NCBI GenBank assembly: GCA_040954595.2
Contig: CM082592.2
Coordinates: 4,960,001 to 5,024,000 of the forward strand
DNA length: 64,000 nt
Direction of reading: 5' to 3'
Source of the DNA: Balanoglossus misakiensis
Lineage: Eukaryota > Hemichordata
A program made the translations under genes and the position numbers. The notes beneath the pieces are model-generated. The model did no database searches, was not told the origin of the DNA, and saw nothing but the letters and a program-made list of their open reading frames with translations. Below, piece by piece: positions 12,101 through 24,500 of this stretch (positions are counted from its first letter, which is position 1; each line of letters begins with the position of its first letter).

Positions 12101-15100
12101 ATTAATTATGATTAGCATAGCCTCGGTTTTCCGGTTGTCATGACAACCTGAATTTTTTTTATTATGTTTCTCTTTCTCAGGTCAAATCACATCATTGGTG
12201 CTTCCATCAAAACCTACCTGCTGGAGAAAACGAGGGTTGTTCATCAAGGTCTTGGAGAAAGAAATTTCCACATCTTTTACCAGGTACTGTTCTGTGTTAT
12301 CCTTATCATGTTAAAATTTTACATTTACCAGAAAAAAAATGGATGAATATTGATAGAAAGAAGAGCAGCTTACGAATTCAACATATTTGCTCACTCGCAT
12401 GTCATTCCATAACATTCCGCTATGTTACACATTTTCACACCAGTTGGTGCAGGGATGTAGTGAGACAGACAGAGAAGACTTGGGTCTGGCCAGCAGACAG
12501 GATTGTCACTTTAACTATCTGCCCCTGGATTGCTATGACAACCATCCGCACCAGAGAGATGTCGACGTTGAAAACTTCGAGACGACGAAGTCTGCCATGT
12601 GTGGCGTGGGTCTGACTCCGCTGAAACAACAACAGATCTTCCAGGTAGACTCCCTGTAAACTGAAACCTAATTTTCTTATGACACAAGCAACTAAGTAAA
12701 GATTTAAAACATTCAGGTACTATTTGAAATTTCTGCCATGTAGTTGTTGTATTTAAACATTATTAAACTTATGGCTGGTGTTGTGGTTTGTTTTGTTTTA
12801 TCTTCAGTTACTGTGTGGTATTTTATTCCTGGGAAATGTATCTTTTGTATCTGATGACGATTCAGCTGGCCCTTGTGAAATTGATGAAGATGATGCAGGT
12901 ATGTTTAACTTCGGATATATACAGATTTTACACAGGCTTTATACATTCCTAGAAAGTTGACAGGTTTTTTTTAGTATCATCATCATCGTTGTCACCATCA
13001 TCATCATTATCACCATCATCATCACCAACACCACCACCACTGTGATTGTCATTATCTTCCCACCCCAGCATGTCAGAGGATATCTCGCTGACACCACCTG
13101 AAACCATTCTTTCTATTTGTCTCATCAGCATGTGTGCTGGCTGTGGAGAAAGCATCATCGTTTCTCGGACTGGAAGACGTCAAGATACTGCAGTGCCTCA
13201 CATTCAGAAGGATCACAGCATCGCACAGCCGCAGGAAAAGCGTCTTCATGAAACCATGCTCACGGGAGGAGTCTATCGTCAGGAGAGACTGTCTGGCAAA
13301 GCTTCTGTATGCTAGGTATGTACGGTAAACAAAATATTGTTTCACGAACGTTTCTAGCTCCTTGAAAACATGTGGCATTGCTATGCTCCAAAATGGCCTA
13401 ACCAAATCGCCATCTACCCTGGATCATTCGTCACCAAAATAGATGTATTGCCCTGTGGTGTTAGTTATGGTCTGGCAGAACACACCCACAATCCAGAACA
13501 GGCATTTACAGTTGCATCACTTTGTAACAGGTTATTCGATTGGCTGGTGGAGTTCATCAACAAGAACACCGGTGCTGGGCAGAGCAGCTGGCCGTCGTTC
13601 ATCGGCATCTTGGACGTCTACGGGTTCGAAAGCTTCGCCACCAACAGCCTGGAGCAGCTCTGCATAAATTATGCAAATGAGAAGCTACAGCAGCACTTTG
13701 TGACTCATTTCTTGAAAGCTGAACAGGTGAGATTCATCTCTTGTACCGGTATCATGCAAAGTATACATGTGTAGTTACTTGGGAGTTTGTCTGAGATGTT
13801 GACCTAGTTTTACCTTTCACCCCCAGTACCCTTTTTAGAGGTCTGACCTTACTATTCAAAACAGTGGGTTTGGACTGAACCATAGTAAGTGGTGAAAGGG
13901 TTAACCTGATAATTTCCAAGTATTGTCACTATGGTGTTTTTATGCATAAAGTGTTATATATGGAAATTTAATACTGTTATGAGTTCATAAAATATTACCA
14001 TACGTTCAGTTGCGTTATCGGATCCACAACCATACATTTATGAATGTACAGTCACCATAGCTGACAAGCATATCCCCATCAGGAGCTAAAGAAGGATAGC
14101 TAAACAAACTCCGTGAATTTACCACACAGGAGGATTACAGAAAGGAAGGTATATCCTGGATGTATTGTAATTTTACTGACAACCGACCGTGTCTGGATCT
14201 CTTAGAAGGAAAGATGAGTGTCTTCTCCTTGATGAACGAGGTGGGTAAACGTCAAAACTACAAGCTTTTTTTGTTGAGTATACTTCAGCTGTTTGAAATG
14301 CACCACTGACTTCTTTTCACCTTCTGTCAACAGGAGTGTCGGTTGAACAGACAGAGTGACTCCAAGGCATTCAACGACAGAATTCACGACACTCTACACG
14401 GCCAGTCCATCTCCAAACCGCACATCTCCGTCAACACGCCGTCATTCATCGTTCAACATTTTGCCGGCAAGGTCACTTACCAGGCAGAGGGACTGATTGA
14501 GAAAAACAAGGTATGGTGAGACGATGTTTTGAAAACTCACTTCCTATGATGGTGACCCCCCAAAAAACATCTTACTGTAATTCTCATGGAAAAATTTCTA
14601 AATTTTTTTAAAACTAATAGAGCAACTCTACAGTCCAGAAATTTTCACTGGTTCTGACTATGTGAAAAGATGTAACCAATTTGTACTTTTGACTTTCCTC
14701 AGGATTGCATTCCTAGTGAACTGATTGAACTGGTGAGAGACAGCGACAATCGTTTTATCCAGCAGCTGTTCCATGGATTTTCATTGGACAGTCAGGTAAG
14801 AGGTCAAAGGTCAAACCTAGCAAATAAAGTAACATGAAAACGCTGAAGCTATACGAATAATCTAGGAAATTTGGATAATCATACAGTTGTCATCGCATTT
14901 TCTTCCGTTAGGCTGGCGTACAAGGCAGTACCAAGAAAGGGAAACAGTCAGCTGTGACTGTGGTGTCAAAATTCAAGGTAGGATTGGAATCTTGTGAAGT
15001 AATTTGCATATTGTACTAGCCATTGAGAGGGTCTGATTAATTGGAACACATTGCAGGTGAAACATTGGTACACTTAGGTGCCTATACCATGCGGTAGCTG

Positions 15101-17298
15101 ATGACATTTCAAAACATTGTCTGAAACATGCTGTTGATGGCTTCATGAAAATCATATTCCATGATCAAGCAGTAGGCACTCCTTAGTTTTGTGAAATGGA
15201 CCCCTTACAAGTTGTTAGCACGTTCATTAAAACTTCCTCTGTCTATTACAGAGTTCACTGGACGAGTTGATGACAGTACTGAACAGCACCACCCCACAGT
15301 ACATAAGGTGCATCAAACCCAACATGCAGTGCCAGGCGAGCCTCTTCGACAACCAGCAAGTCATCAATCAGCTGCTGGCGTGCGGTGTCTTGGAGACCGT
15401 CAACATCAGCAAAGCGGGATTCCCAGCCAGGTATATAAACACTGCCCTCTATAATTGTCCTCATCAATGACTTTTGTTTTTCAGTCATTTTGCGTTTCAT
15501 CTTTGAACATTGTTTCATTCTTGATCTCTTACTTTCAGGTTATCTTATAATGAGTTTTTGGATCGTTACCAGATTCTAGTCAAATCTGCGACGAAATGTT
15601 CTTCACAACAGATTTCATCAATCGAAAACACAGAAAATCAGCTTCCTGAATGCACTCAACCGAGCAAAGAGAAGTTAGGTATGCAGAATAGATCAATTAT
15701 ATCTTTTCTTGATTTATTTTAATGTATTGTACACATTTCTCAATTTCTTACAATGTTATTAACTATGCTTCGTATTGCAATTTTTCTTACTATTTGGGTA
15801 CACAAATGGTATTGCCATGCAAGTTTTGAAGTTGATGGATTAATTGATCGATCAGATGGAACTCATTTTTAACCTCAATTTTTTTTCTCTTTCTGATACA
15901 TTGATGATATAATTTCTGGCATATTTTTTTTGTAGGCACAGACAATGATATTTACCAGTCAAGTAAACACACAGTGGCTGCCATCATGTCCAAAGTATTT
16001 GGTGAAGCAGACAAGGAAAACGGCGCAGTTAACGCTCACTTTGGACACACCAAAATTTTTCTCAGGGATGGCCAGGTCAGTTGTCTAACACTATTCTTGG
16101 GGTTTGGATTTTAATTAATGTAGACGAGATGCAAATGTGAAAATCGTGTTGCCAAGTGAATGCTAAATTGTTGATCGCTCTCATTTTTTTTTCGTTTCAG
16201 CTGGACGAACTTGAGATTGCGAGGACGCGGTTACTCTCCAGGGCTGCCTTCACGATCCAGTGTGCATGGATGAGATACCGGAAGAGGAAAGGCACGGATG
16301 AGGTCATCCGCGCAGCCACCGCAATACAGGCGGGATGGAGAGGCCACGTGGTCAGGAAGGAAGTCCGGAAAATGCACCGAGCAGCTCGGGTGATTCAGTA
16401 CGCCCTGTTGAAGTTTGTGATACAGAGGAAAGAGAGCGAGAGGCAGAGGTTGTTGGAGCTGGAGTTGTCGGCCATTCAGCAGGAGGAGTCTGTGCTTGAG
16501 GAGTTGTCTGAGGTACGGGCCCATAACCCTGTCACCCCCATGTTTCTGCGTGTGAATTCAACCAAAAGAATGGGGTTGAACCATGTGTTGGTGGGGGGGA
16601 TATATGTTTTATGTAATAAATTGTAGAAATCATATTGTCCCCTGGACTACATCCCAAGGGATGTGTGTACGCACAGTTTATCTAAGTTCATATTTTCTGA
16701 AGCAATCAGTGTACTGTTATGTGTGATGTATTTGCAAGTACTATCATACATGAAAAGTGCAAAATAGCTTGAAAATCTATATGGAAGATTTGAAAATAAC
16801 CACTTTATTTTGACTTTATTGCAGATGTCGATATCCCTAGCAACAGACAGCGAAGACGACTCGGAGAATTCTCTCAACCAGTCGTCTTGGGAGTCCAGCT
16901 GTTCAGTCAGCAACAACGCAGATGCAAGCGGTCAGCAGACAAGTGGCGCAAACAGCGACGTGACGAGAGAAGTCAGTGATGACCTGTTGAGGGCGCCAAA
17001 CAGCTACTACGCTGGCAGGTTGGTGCACAGGGTGTCTCCTGTACACTTCCTCAGCCAGTGCCGGGGAAGGACAGTCGACAATGATAATGATCATGATAAT
17101 GATGATGATGATGATGGTAATGATGACCTCTCCTCTGTTGGTGACGTCACCGAGGAAAGCGATTCGCAGCGACACGACAGCGGAGAGACGAGAACGTCAT
17201 CGCGAACCGCCATGGATGTCCTCACCACGCCGTCTGTGGACATTGTATTTGCTGCAGCTATGGTGGGGTTACTCCTCCACGGACCTCTGCGATTCTAA
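9187..17298 (+). CDS. MYO19: Unconventional myosin-XIX (23 coding exons, about 1077 aa)
   Basis: Actin-based motor that in vertebrates binds the mitochondrial outer membrane. Coding exons: 9187-9261, 9657-9698, 9828-9932, 10299-10404, 10774-10919, 11051-11164, 11445-11503, 11697-11743, 11907-11976, 12181-12283, 12444-12644, 12808-12898, 13129-13315, 13531-13726, 14130-14240, 14334-14510, 14703-14795, 14912-14977, 15252-15430, 15539-15678, 15936-16075, 16201-16512, 16825-17298; phases are consistent throughout. Motor landmarks: P-loop [15 protein letters not shown] at 190-204 (the TWT-RCLM continuation is characteristic of class XIX), switch [10 protein letters not shown] at 239-247, switch [10 protein letters not shown] at 476-483, then [11 protein letters not shown] in the actin-binding/relay part. 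Three IQ motifs lie at about 833-895 ([43 protein letters not shown]). An SH3-like segment precedes the motor. The last exon encodes an acidic Ser/Asp-rich tail (921-1057) and a C-terminal hydrophobic stretch. Human MYO19 is about 970 aa. The exact first exon is the least certain part. Confidence 0.93.
12971..13040. repeat. TCA/ATC microsatellite in MYO19 intron 12
   Basis: Interrupted (ATC)n/(ACC)n tract between the exons ending 12898 and starting 13129. The frames opened by it on either strand are low-complexity artefacts. Confidence 0.8.
17072..17127 (+). repeat. GAT/AAT microsatellite inside the last MYO19 coding exon
   Basis: A run of GAT, AAT and CAT triplets in the reading frame encodes an Asp/Asn tract ([17 protein letters not shown]) in the tail. 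It keeps the frame open, so any length change would be in whole residues. Confidence 0.85.
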
Positions 17299-18298
17299 GG
17301 CGAGCAGCACAATTTCCTGTATTAATGCGTTGAACCATTGATCCTGTGTTGAGAAGCTAAGCAAACCACAACAAAATTATTTTAAAATTTTAGGGTGTTT
17401 TCTCTTGGATGATCTTATTTTAGGGCTGGTAATACACAGCATGAAATTGTTGGATGAATTTCTACGGTTAAGGTTGCCTATCCTACTTATTTCAGACGCC
17501 ATAGTAAATCATTCATATCAACTCTCCCACATTTTTAACATGGGCAGTGTGTATAATATTCCAAATACTAACCTTTGAGTTAACAGCCTAACAAGAATTT
17601 TAATCATAGATTTTTTTTACCAAAATCAAAATTTGAATGTTTATCTCAGCAATGATTGAGCATGTTCCCACTTTTACTTTGACAGAATAACAGTTTCACA
17701 CTTGTCAATCCTGCGAAGATATGAACAAAACTGAGATTATAGTGTCCATGGAGTAGTTTTAAGGGACGTAATCTGTTTGCGCATAATCACTGCCAGATGA
17801 ATTATTTGTGAACTGCAATAATCAGTACAGAATATATATGCATTATGTCATAATTTACCAACATTTACATTGATATCATATTTATCATCTATACTGCCAT
17901 CGCAATGCTACTGTTTTAGACTTGAAATTATTAAAAAAGATCCATTGACTCAGAATGACTTGTTGTAGAAGACATGTACTACGGTACAATACATGTATGT
18001 TGAACAAAAGACAGTTGACACATCAATGTGTGTGTGTGCATGCGAGAACCTAACTTTTAATGTGTACAAACATCCTCGAAAAATAAACGCAACCAAATCA
18101 GCAAAACAAGCACCGGATAAACATGACTGCGTATGTTCTACCCTAGTCGCACGAGGCGCATTTGTAGAACGCGCGTGCGTTGTGCGCGTCCGATTTGCGA
18201 ACGTCTCGATGGTAACTCTCCGCGTGTCCATCCGCCACTGTGGAACGTCTCTACGGTAACTTGTAAACAGAACGTCATCTTCCATCGTGTTTTCAGCC
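17299..18298. other. MYO19 3' region and presumed promoter of the downstream gene
   Basis: AT-rich 3' flank after the MYO19 stop. An AATAAA motif near 18081 is a possible but distant polyadenylation signal. The last 200 bases before the next start codon (18299) turn CpG-rich (GCGCGTGCG, TGTGCGCGTCCG around 18170-18190), consistent with a TATA-less promoter. No exon was recognised. Confidence 0.5.
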
Positions 18299-19935
18299 AT
18301 GGAGGACCCTTTTGTGATACCGCTCTTGTATTTTGCGGATTTGCCGCCGGCAACGACTTTCTTTACCACGATAACTTACTTGACAATAATGTTCTATCGA
18401 AGCAATGGATGCACTTGGCCAAAACGACGCGGTAAGTGTAAAACTTGCGTTTTTAGAGAGTTTGAAAGCATGTGTCTACACCTTGAAGCAGACACTGCAC
18501 CTTAGTATTCGTGTTATGATCTCCAGACTATGTTCACCGTCACTTAACTGTTTATTTCAAAATTATTTCCATTTCAGCGGGCACCAGTAAGAAATCAAAG
18601 TGCATGGACTCCAAGAAAGAGCAGAGAGAGTCCAGCGTCGATCCGCCCCATCTGCCGTTGGTTGGTAAGAATGGTAGGCGTAAAGATGGCAAGATATTGC
18701 GACCTTTGTTTGCCGATGCCTTGGGCGACCTGTTTGGCGCAAACACTCCACTGGAGACGATGATGCAAAGTCTAGTCGAATCCTCGGCAATTTCCAAGCT
18801 CCGACCATCAACTGGCGATGTTCTGTACGATCTGCTGAACGAGGTGACGACTCCACTGGAGCTGGTGATGATGGACCTGGTCGAGTCCTCGGCCATTTCC
18901 ACCGCCCTCATGCAAATCGAAGTGCGTCCGCCCGAAGATCAGGACCAGGACAAAGCAGTGTCTTTGAACGACCAAGAAACCGAAGACAAGACTCCGTCTA
19001 CCGAGTCGACCGATGCCTACCGCGGTCTCCTGGAGACGGTGGGTCGGGTCACCAGACCCAAGATCCCCGTCGAGAAATCCAAGTCCTGTCCCTACATCGA
19101 CAAGCCAATCGTCTACTATTACGGTCCACGGCAGACGTCCATTCACCGCATCCAATTGACCTGTTCAGCCAAGAACGAACCTTTCAACCAGCCCCTGGAC
19201 CGTGGATTTGACGTTGACGTTGACGAACCGCTGGAAGATCGCCGCAAGGCCGTGCACGACCGACCTGTCACTCGTCGGGCGAATCAGATCACCTGGTCGG
19301 ATGTCTTCTTAACCCCAATCTATGGCACCGTGGCGTTTATTGCAATGCTGGTGAGCTATTTCAAACACTTCTTTCCCTTGACAACACAAGTCCGTGTTCG
19401 TTCATTCCTGCATGATTTCTACCGTAACGAAATCTGTCACAAAGGAACCATCTGTTTTAAAATCTAACCATTCGAATCTCTCTTGTCCCCAATGTAGATG
19501 ACTATGACACTAGTTTTCCTGGTGTATGTACGACTGTACGAAGACTTCTTCGACTTTGATGTGAACGTCGCGAATCCTGTTGGCAGTGTCGTGTATTCTG
19601 GATGCATCTATTTGATGCTGCAACTGGCATTGACTGCGATCACCAACTCTTTCGCCATCAAACTCACTGATTTGGGTACGTATGAAAGTTTAATACATTT
19701 GAGATTGCCGTGAGATAAATTTTCTAGTTGTGCTGATCGTCTGTTATTTCTTTAATATTGTCTGATCGGTGGTATTCGTTCATTTCCCAACAGAAAACCA
19801 CCGTGTACAGAGTGGATATGAAACATCTCTTCGCGTGAAGAAAGTACTTCTGACTCTGCTTGGCATTGTTGCCCCAGTGCTGTACGTCATCGTCAAAATT
19901 CTGATCTTCAGGTATAACTAATTATCATTACTGCT

Positions 19936-19987
<52 letters not shown>

Positions 19988-20621
19988 CTGACATCTTAAT
20001 GTATCTCTTTTCTGTCTGTGTGTCTCGTTTACACGTTTCATGTGTATGTCCGTTTATTGCTTCCAAACACAGCTGTGAATGCTTTCCACGTGCAATCTTG
20101 TAATAAGCATCTTTTTGGTTTTAAAACAGAATGCTACTGCCTGCGGATTTGACGTCAGAAATTGTGGCTTTCTTGAAACCTTTGCTGGGTGCGACCGCCA
20201 ACCCGTGTTGGTTCGGCGACCTTGAAGTCGACACCTGCCCCGTGGCACCAGACGCTGGCATGGATGAACTCGTTCGACTGGCATCACACGTGATCCTCGT
20301 TACCATAGTGACCGTGGTTGATCCTTTCAATACCAATAGTGGTGTGGGAGATGTCTTGTTTGGGAAGAGGTCAGTTTTGTTGTTTTATCAATGTCAGTAA
20401 AGTGTTATGCGTTTAGTAATATATCATTGTACATGTATCTCTCCCATGGCCTCGTGTAGTAAGGCGTTGTAGAATTCACCTGAAATTATGTATTGGTATT
20501 CTCTGTGCATAATATTTCTTGGCATGTGGACATAGGAAATGTGTGTGTGTGTCAATCCTCGCTAATGTGTCCCATACTCTATTTCAGATTCCGGAGAGCT
20601 GTCGGCGGCAACACTTCTTAA
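18299..20621 (+). CDS. Unrecognised multi-pass membrane protein (6 exons, 491 aa)
   Basis: I do not recognise the family. Exons 18299-18431, 18578-19350, 19498-19675, 19794-19911, 20130-20369 and 20588-20621 join in phase; the start ATG is preceded by TTTCAGCC. Visible features are a hydrophobic N-terminal stretch at about residues 5-37 (with PLLYFADLPP), then a long hydrophilic loop (about 45-284) rich in Glu, Asp, Ser and Pro. That loop contains a tandem internal repeat: residues 94-117 and 124-152, both ending LVESSAIS after TPLE. Four further membrane segments follow at about 286-313, 332-352, 380-400 and 453-470. Between the last two lies a Cys-containing loop (NPCWFGDLEVDTCPV) that could hold a disulfide if luminal. 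The C-terminus is short and basic (GKRFRRAVGGNTS). AATAAA at about 20753 fits as its poly(A) signal. Splice phases and codon-like composition support a real gene; its role is unknown. Confidence 0.8.
18727..18900 (+). repeat. Internal coding duplication (two copies of about 66-69 bp)
   Basis: The segments 18727-18795 and 18832-18900 are recognisably the same DNA (ACTCCACTGGAG, then a conserved LVESSAIS-coding stretch). They encode the two related segments of the membrane protein's hydrophilic loop. Confidence 0.8.
19933..19986. repeat. (CAT)n microsatellite in intron 4 of the membrane-protein gene
   Basis: Nearly pure CAT triplet run just after the donor at 19912. Confidence 0.9.
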
Positions 20622-20870
20622 TGCCAAAAGAGACGCCCGTAACCACGACAACCATTTCTGAACGTGGCCGAGAGAATAAGCAGTTTCAGTTGTTGTCGTT
20701 TCACATTTGTAAATATTTATCGCCCCGGGTGTATTCTCTAGGTTCTCTCCTGAAATAAAATTGTTCTTTTTGTTAAATTAAAAAGTGCGTACCACGTGTG
20801 TGTCTTTCCATCTACATTGCTATGTATATTCTCCTATTTGTGTCATGTTAAACGGGTTCATCATCATCGT

Positions 20871-20942
20871 AGCAGAGTGGCGCAGCGGAAGCGTGCTGGG
20901 CCCATAACCCAGAGGTCCATGGATCGAAACCATGCTCTGCTA
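20871..20942 (+). tRNA. Initiator tRNA-Met (CAT)
   Basis: The 72-base sequence folds as a full cloverleaf. The acceptor stem AGCAGAG pairs with CTCTGCT; the anticodon arm carries CAT within GGGCCCATAACCC, including the GGG/CCC stem pairs typical of initiator tRNA; the T loop is ATCGAAA, with A at the first loop position instead of the elongator T. It matches the vertebrate initiator from memory except in the T arm, where the outer pair of the T stem is swapped (CATGG with CCATG) and so remains paired. A run of T residues just after the gene (20944 onward) can end pol III transcription. CCA is not encoded, as expected. Confidence 0.96.
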
Positions 20943-21538
20943 ATGTTTTTACTTTTTCACTTGAATTTGTTTTGCAAATCAACCCCTACTCATTTTTGCA
21001 GCTTCGAATGTTTAGAGTAATTAGCCCTCTGATTATCAGACTCCTCCGGACATAAACATGGCTGCCCATTATAGATAACTGTTATTCGGATTACAAACCA
21101 AGTTATACCCCCACACAGCAATAGCACTTAGACTTTTCTTTCGCAACATATAAAAATATCATTTAATATAAATATACAAAAAGACAATATATACTTCTTC
21201 ATAGATCATTTACATGGTAAAAAAGTGTTTTAAAAAGTTACATTCTTTCTGGACAAAAAAGAACAAGTTACGTAGTCGTTTTGCTGACTGGTCGACTTAT
21301 TTCAGCTTTTCCCACCGTGGTTATTGTCTTTCTACAATACGAGTGAGCCTTCATAAAATATGGTTTCGAAACGAGTCGTCGTTTTTCGTTTGAAAACGCT
21401 GCGCAAGTTTAAACGTTGTTTAAAAGGGTATATGTGTGAAACGATGACGGAACAATTCTCATAAACAGCGCAAAGACATGGTTCACAAAATAAAATAAAT
21501 TATGTTTCTTGTATAAATATTGCTGTCTCTGCGTTTCA
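20943..21538. other. Gap between the initiator tRNA and MMP-A; likely MMP-A 3' UTR
   Basis: AT-rich sequence downstream (on the minus strand) of the MMP-A stop. No coding exon or second RNA gene was recognised. Confidence 0.5.
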
Positions 21539-24500
21539 TTACATGAAAAGAGCCGCGGCGACGGTGACTAGGAGTTGGAGTATCGTCATTTTCAGGTTCG
21601 ACGCCGCTGAGAGATATCCTTCGTCGCCCCCATCGGTGTCTTCTTCCTCCCCGTCGTCTTTTTCCTGCAGGCTGCCGCACCCGAACCAATCCCTGCTGAC
21701 GCTGCGAGGGTAACCCGGTGCAACTGTCATGGAGACGGCGTCGAACTGCCAGTAGTTGTCACCCTTGAAGAAGTACGTGTAACCTAGAAAGAGGGAAAGA
21801 GTGCGTGCATGTTAAAACCAGTTCAGTACTAGTGGCACGGAACGACGTGTAGTCCGTTACAGGTTCAAGTAAAAGCTCGGACATGAACGACGGCTAGATA
21901 TCGGAATTTTTTTTTTCTGTTCCCTTACCATCGTCCCATTCAAATGCAGCGTCAATTCCATTAGGGATCCCTTCCCAGTTTTCGGAGATCAACTTGGGAT
22001 ATCCGGGATCGACTTGTTGATTGTACTCGTCATACCGCCAGTACTGCTTCCCCTTGAAGAAGTAGGTTTTTCCATTTCGTCCCCAGACGAGAGCGGCATT
22101 GATGTTATACGGCAGGCCGAGGTTTCTGAGGTACTGTTCACCCGAGCCATCGGGGTAGTTGGCTCTATACTGCATGTATTTAGAATCTACGAGGATAGAC
22201 AGTGGTGATCAGAATTAGAAACGATAGCATATGATGTCGTTTTCATTGACAAAAGTTCAGAACAAAACGCCATAAAAATAAGATGTGACTCAAAATATTT
22301 CAATGTCTGGAAATCCTATGCAGTTCTTGATTAATCTGTTCAATTCGCCATTTGGTATATAGCGTTAAAAATGTGATGATAGATTTGGGATACTGAACTC
22401 ACCTTTGAGGAAGATAATTCTGTAGTCGTAACGCTCGTAGACGGCGTCGATACCGTACGGCAGGTCGTACCAGAAGAGTTTGATATCGTACGGGTATCCG
22501 TCCAACGCTTTCCCCTTGGTTCTCATTCTCCAGAACACGTCGTCCTGAAACGGTAGAAAAGTAGGCGTAAAACGTAATGATACTGCAAGTCTTCTTCGAC
22601 GGATTTTACCTTCACGGTGGTAGTGACATAAAATTAACCAACCGTGCACTGGCACGCTGCTGACGATAAATATCCAATGTTTCAGCTACTACTGTTTTCA
22701 ATACTGTGAACACGTACCTTGAAAAAGAACAGCTCTCCTCTGATTTTACTGACTGCGTCGAATTCGACTGCGCACGGCTCCATGGTTGCTCTGGTTGGAT
22801 CTGGTTTCATGGTCAGATCCGGCATTTTGGTCGTTGTCGAAGACGTGTCGACCCGTCGTTCACCTAACGTGAGAAAAGAAAACGACTTGGTCAAACATAG
22901 AACGTTTCAGCGTTACACATAACATTCGTTTTATTGCTTTTCCAAGTTGCCGCGAAAGTTTTTGAAAGTTTTCATTCTTTCGTTTCATCCTCTATGAGTT
23001 AGCAAACGTACCGTAGAGGGTCTGAATGCCAAGCCTGTCGTCTTCCGGCAGTTCGTAGTCTTCCTGGTAACCTTGGTAATAGGGCGCCATCAATGCCCCG
23101 GGGACCGAAGAGTGGCCGAGACCGAGGCTGTGGCCGAACTCGTGAGCAGCGACTTGTAGGAGATTGATACCTGCAAGACGATGGCACAAAAATAAATCGA
23201 AATTCAAGAAAAGCGGTTGAATCCCTCCCAACATTCGTCACTATTATCAACGTCGAAATTACAGCATTGTTCTGCCATGACGCCATATCTTGGGGGAAAA
23301 CTGCTGTTTTTGCTTAAGAAATCCAGAACATGGACTCACCTTCATAAGTATTGATTGTAAAAACTTCAGCATCGTCGAAATGAGCGTCGCCTCCGAGGCC
23401 CTGGCCGGGGAAATACGCATGCGCCAGAGTACCTCCTTGGCCGTCGAAGGGAGCCGCGTCGTCATGCCAACCCACCCGAAATTGGATTCTGATGTCAGCC
23501 TCCCCCTGGAAGATTTCTGTGAACTCGAGCGGTGTGACGTCCTGCCAGAAATCGAAGGCTTGGCGAATGGTTGCTCGGGTGTTTTCGGCGTTGAGGTCAG
23601 GGGAGAAATTCTCAATTCTGAGACAAGGAGAGAAGTCCTCGAGTTAATCAATGCAACATTTCATTTCTGGCTCGTTTTCTCCTATACACTTTCTTATATT
23701 TATAGTAAAACATTCCATAACAGTACACTATACTACTGCTGACGGACAAACATATGTATATGTATAGCCAATATATGTTGTGATGTCAGAGCACGACCTC
23801 GTTATTCACAAATGTCACTTTATTTGTAAATTGGCATAGAATCTGACGTGTGACTACCCAAAGGTCGCGTGTGGCTCTTAACTCAACCCACTTAACTTCG
23901 TTGTATGCATCAAGAAAACAACCACACTGTGAACTGAAAAGTTTTCTTAACAGGGAAACTTTTTTCAATGCGCATGCTTGATTACTGATGAAATATTAGA
24001 CCCTTGTTTATGAGCACAATAAGAGAAAATGACTCGGCAGAACTTTTCAGCTTATATTAACATAGCGCCGTGAAATATTTTTACCTGTAAGTAAGGTCGT
24101 TTTTATCCCACTTGGCATTAACTAATGCGTATCTCTTCCTCCGAGCGCTTTCCGACGTCCCGACGATATCGGGCACACCGCATCGGGGTTTGCTCATCTG
24201 GGCCAGCGTGTCGGCGTCAAGTTCGCCCGTCTCGGGCAGGCCGGCAAATCGCTGCATAGTTCTGACGGCCTCTTCGAATTCTTCTCGCGTCTGCAGCTGT
24301 CCAGACTTCAGGTCGGGTGTTGGCAGGTAACCATATTGGCGAAGGAAGTCCTATTTGGAAAACAACGGTGCATGAGATGGGTTAGCGGTTAGGTTGGAAA
24401 TTAAACAGGCGGGGTTAATAATCCAATCTCTCCATCGGACGCAACTTTACCTACACGCGTATGTGCGCTTTGTAGCTAAAACCGTTCCTTTACTAGTATT

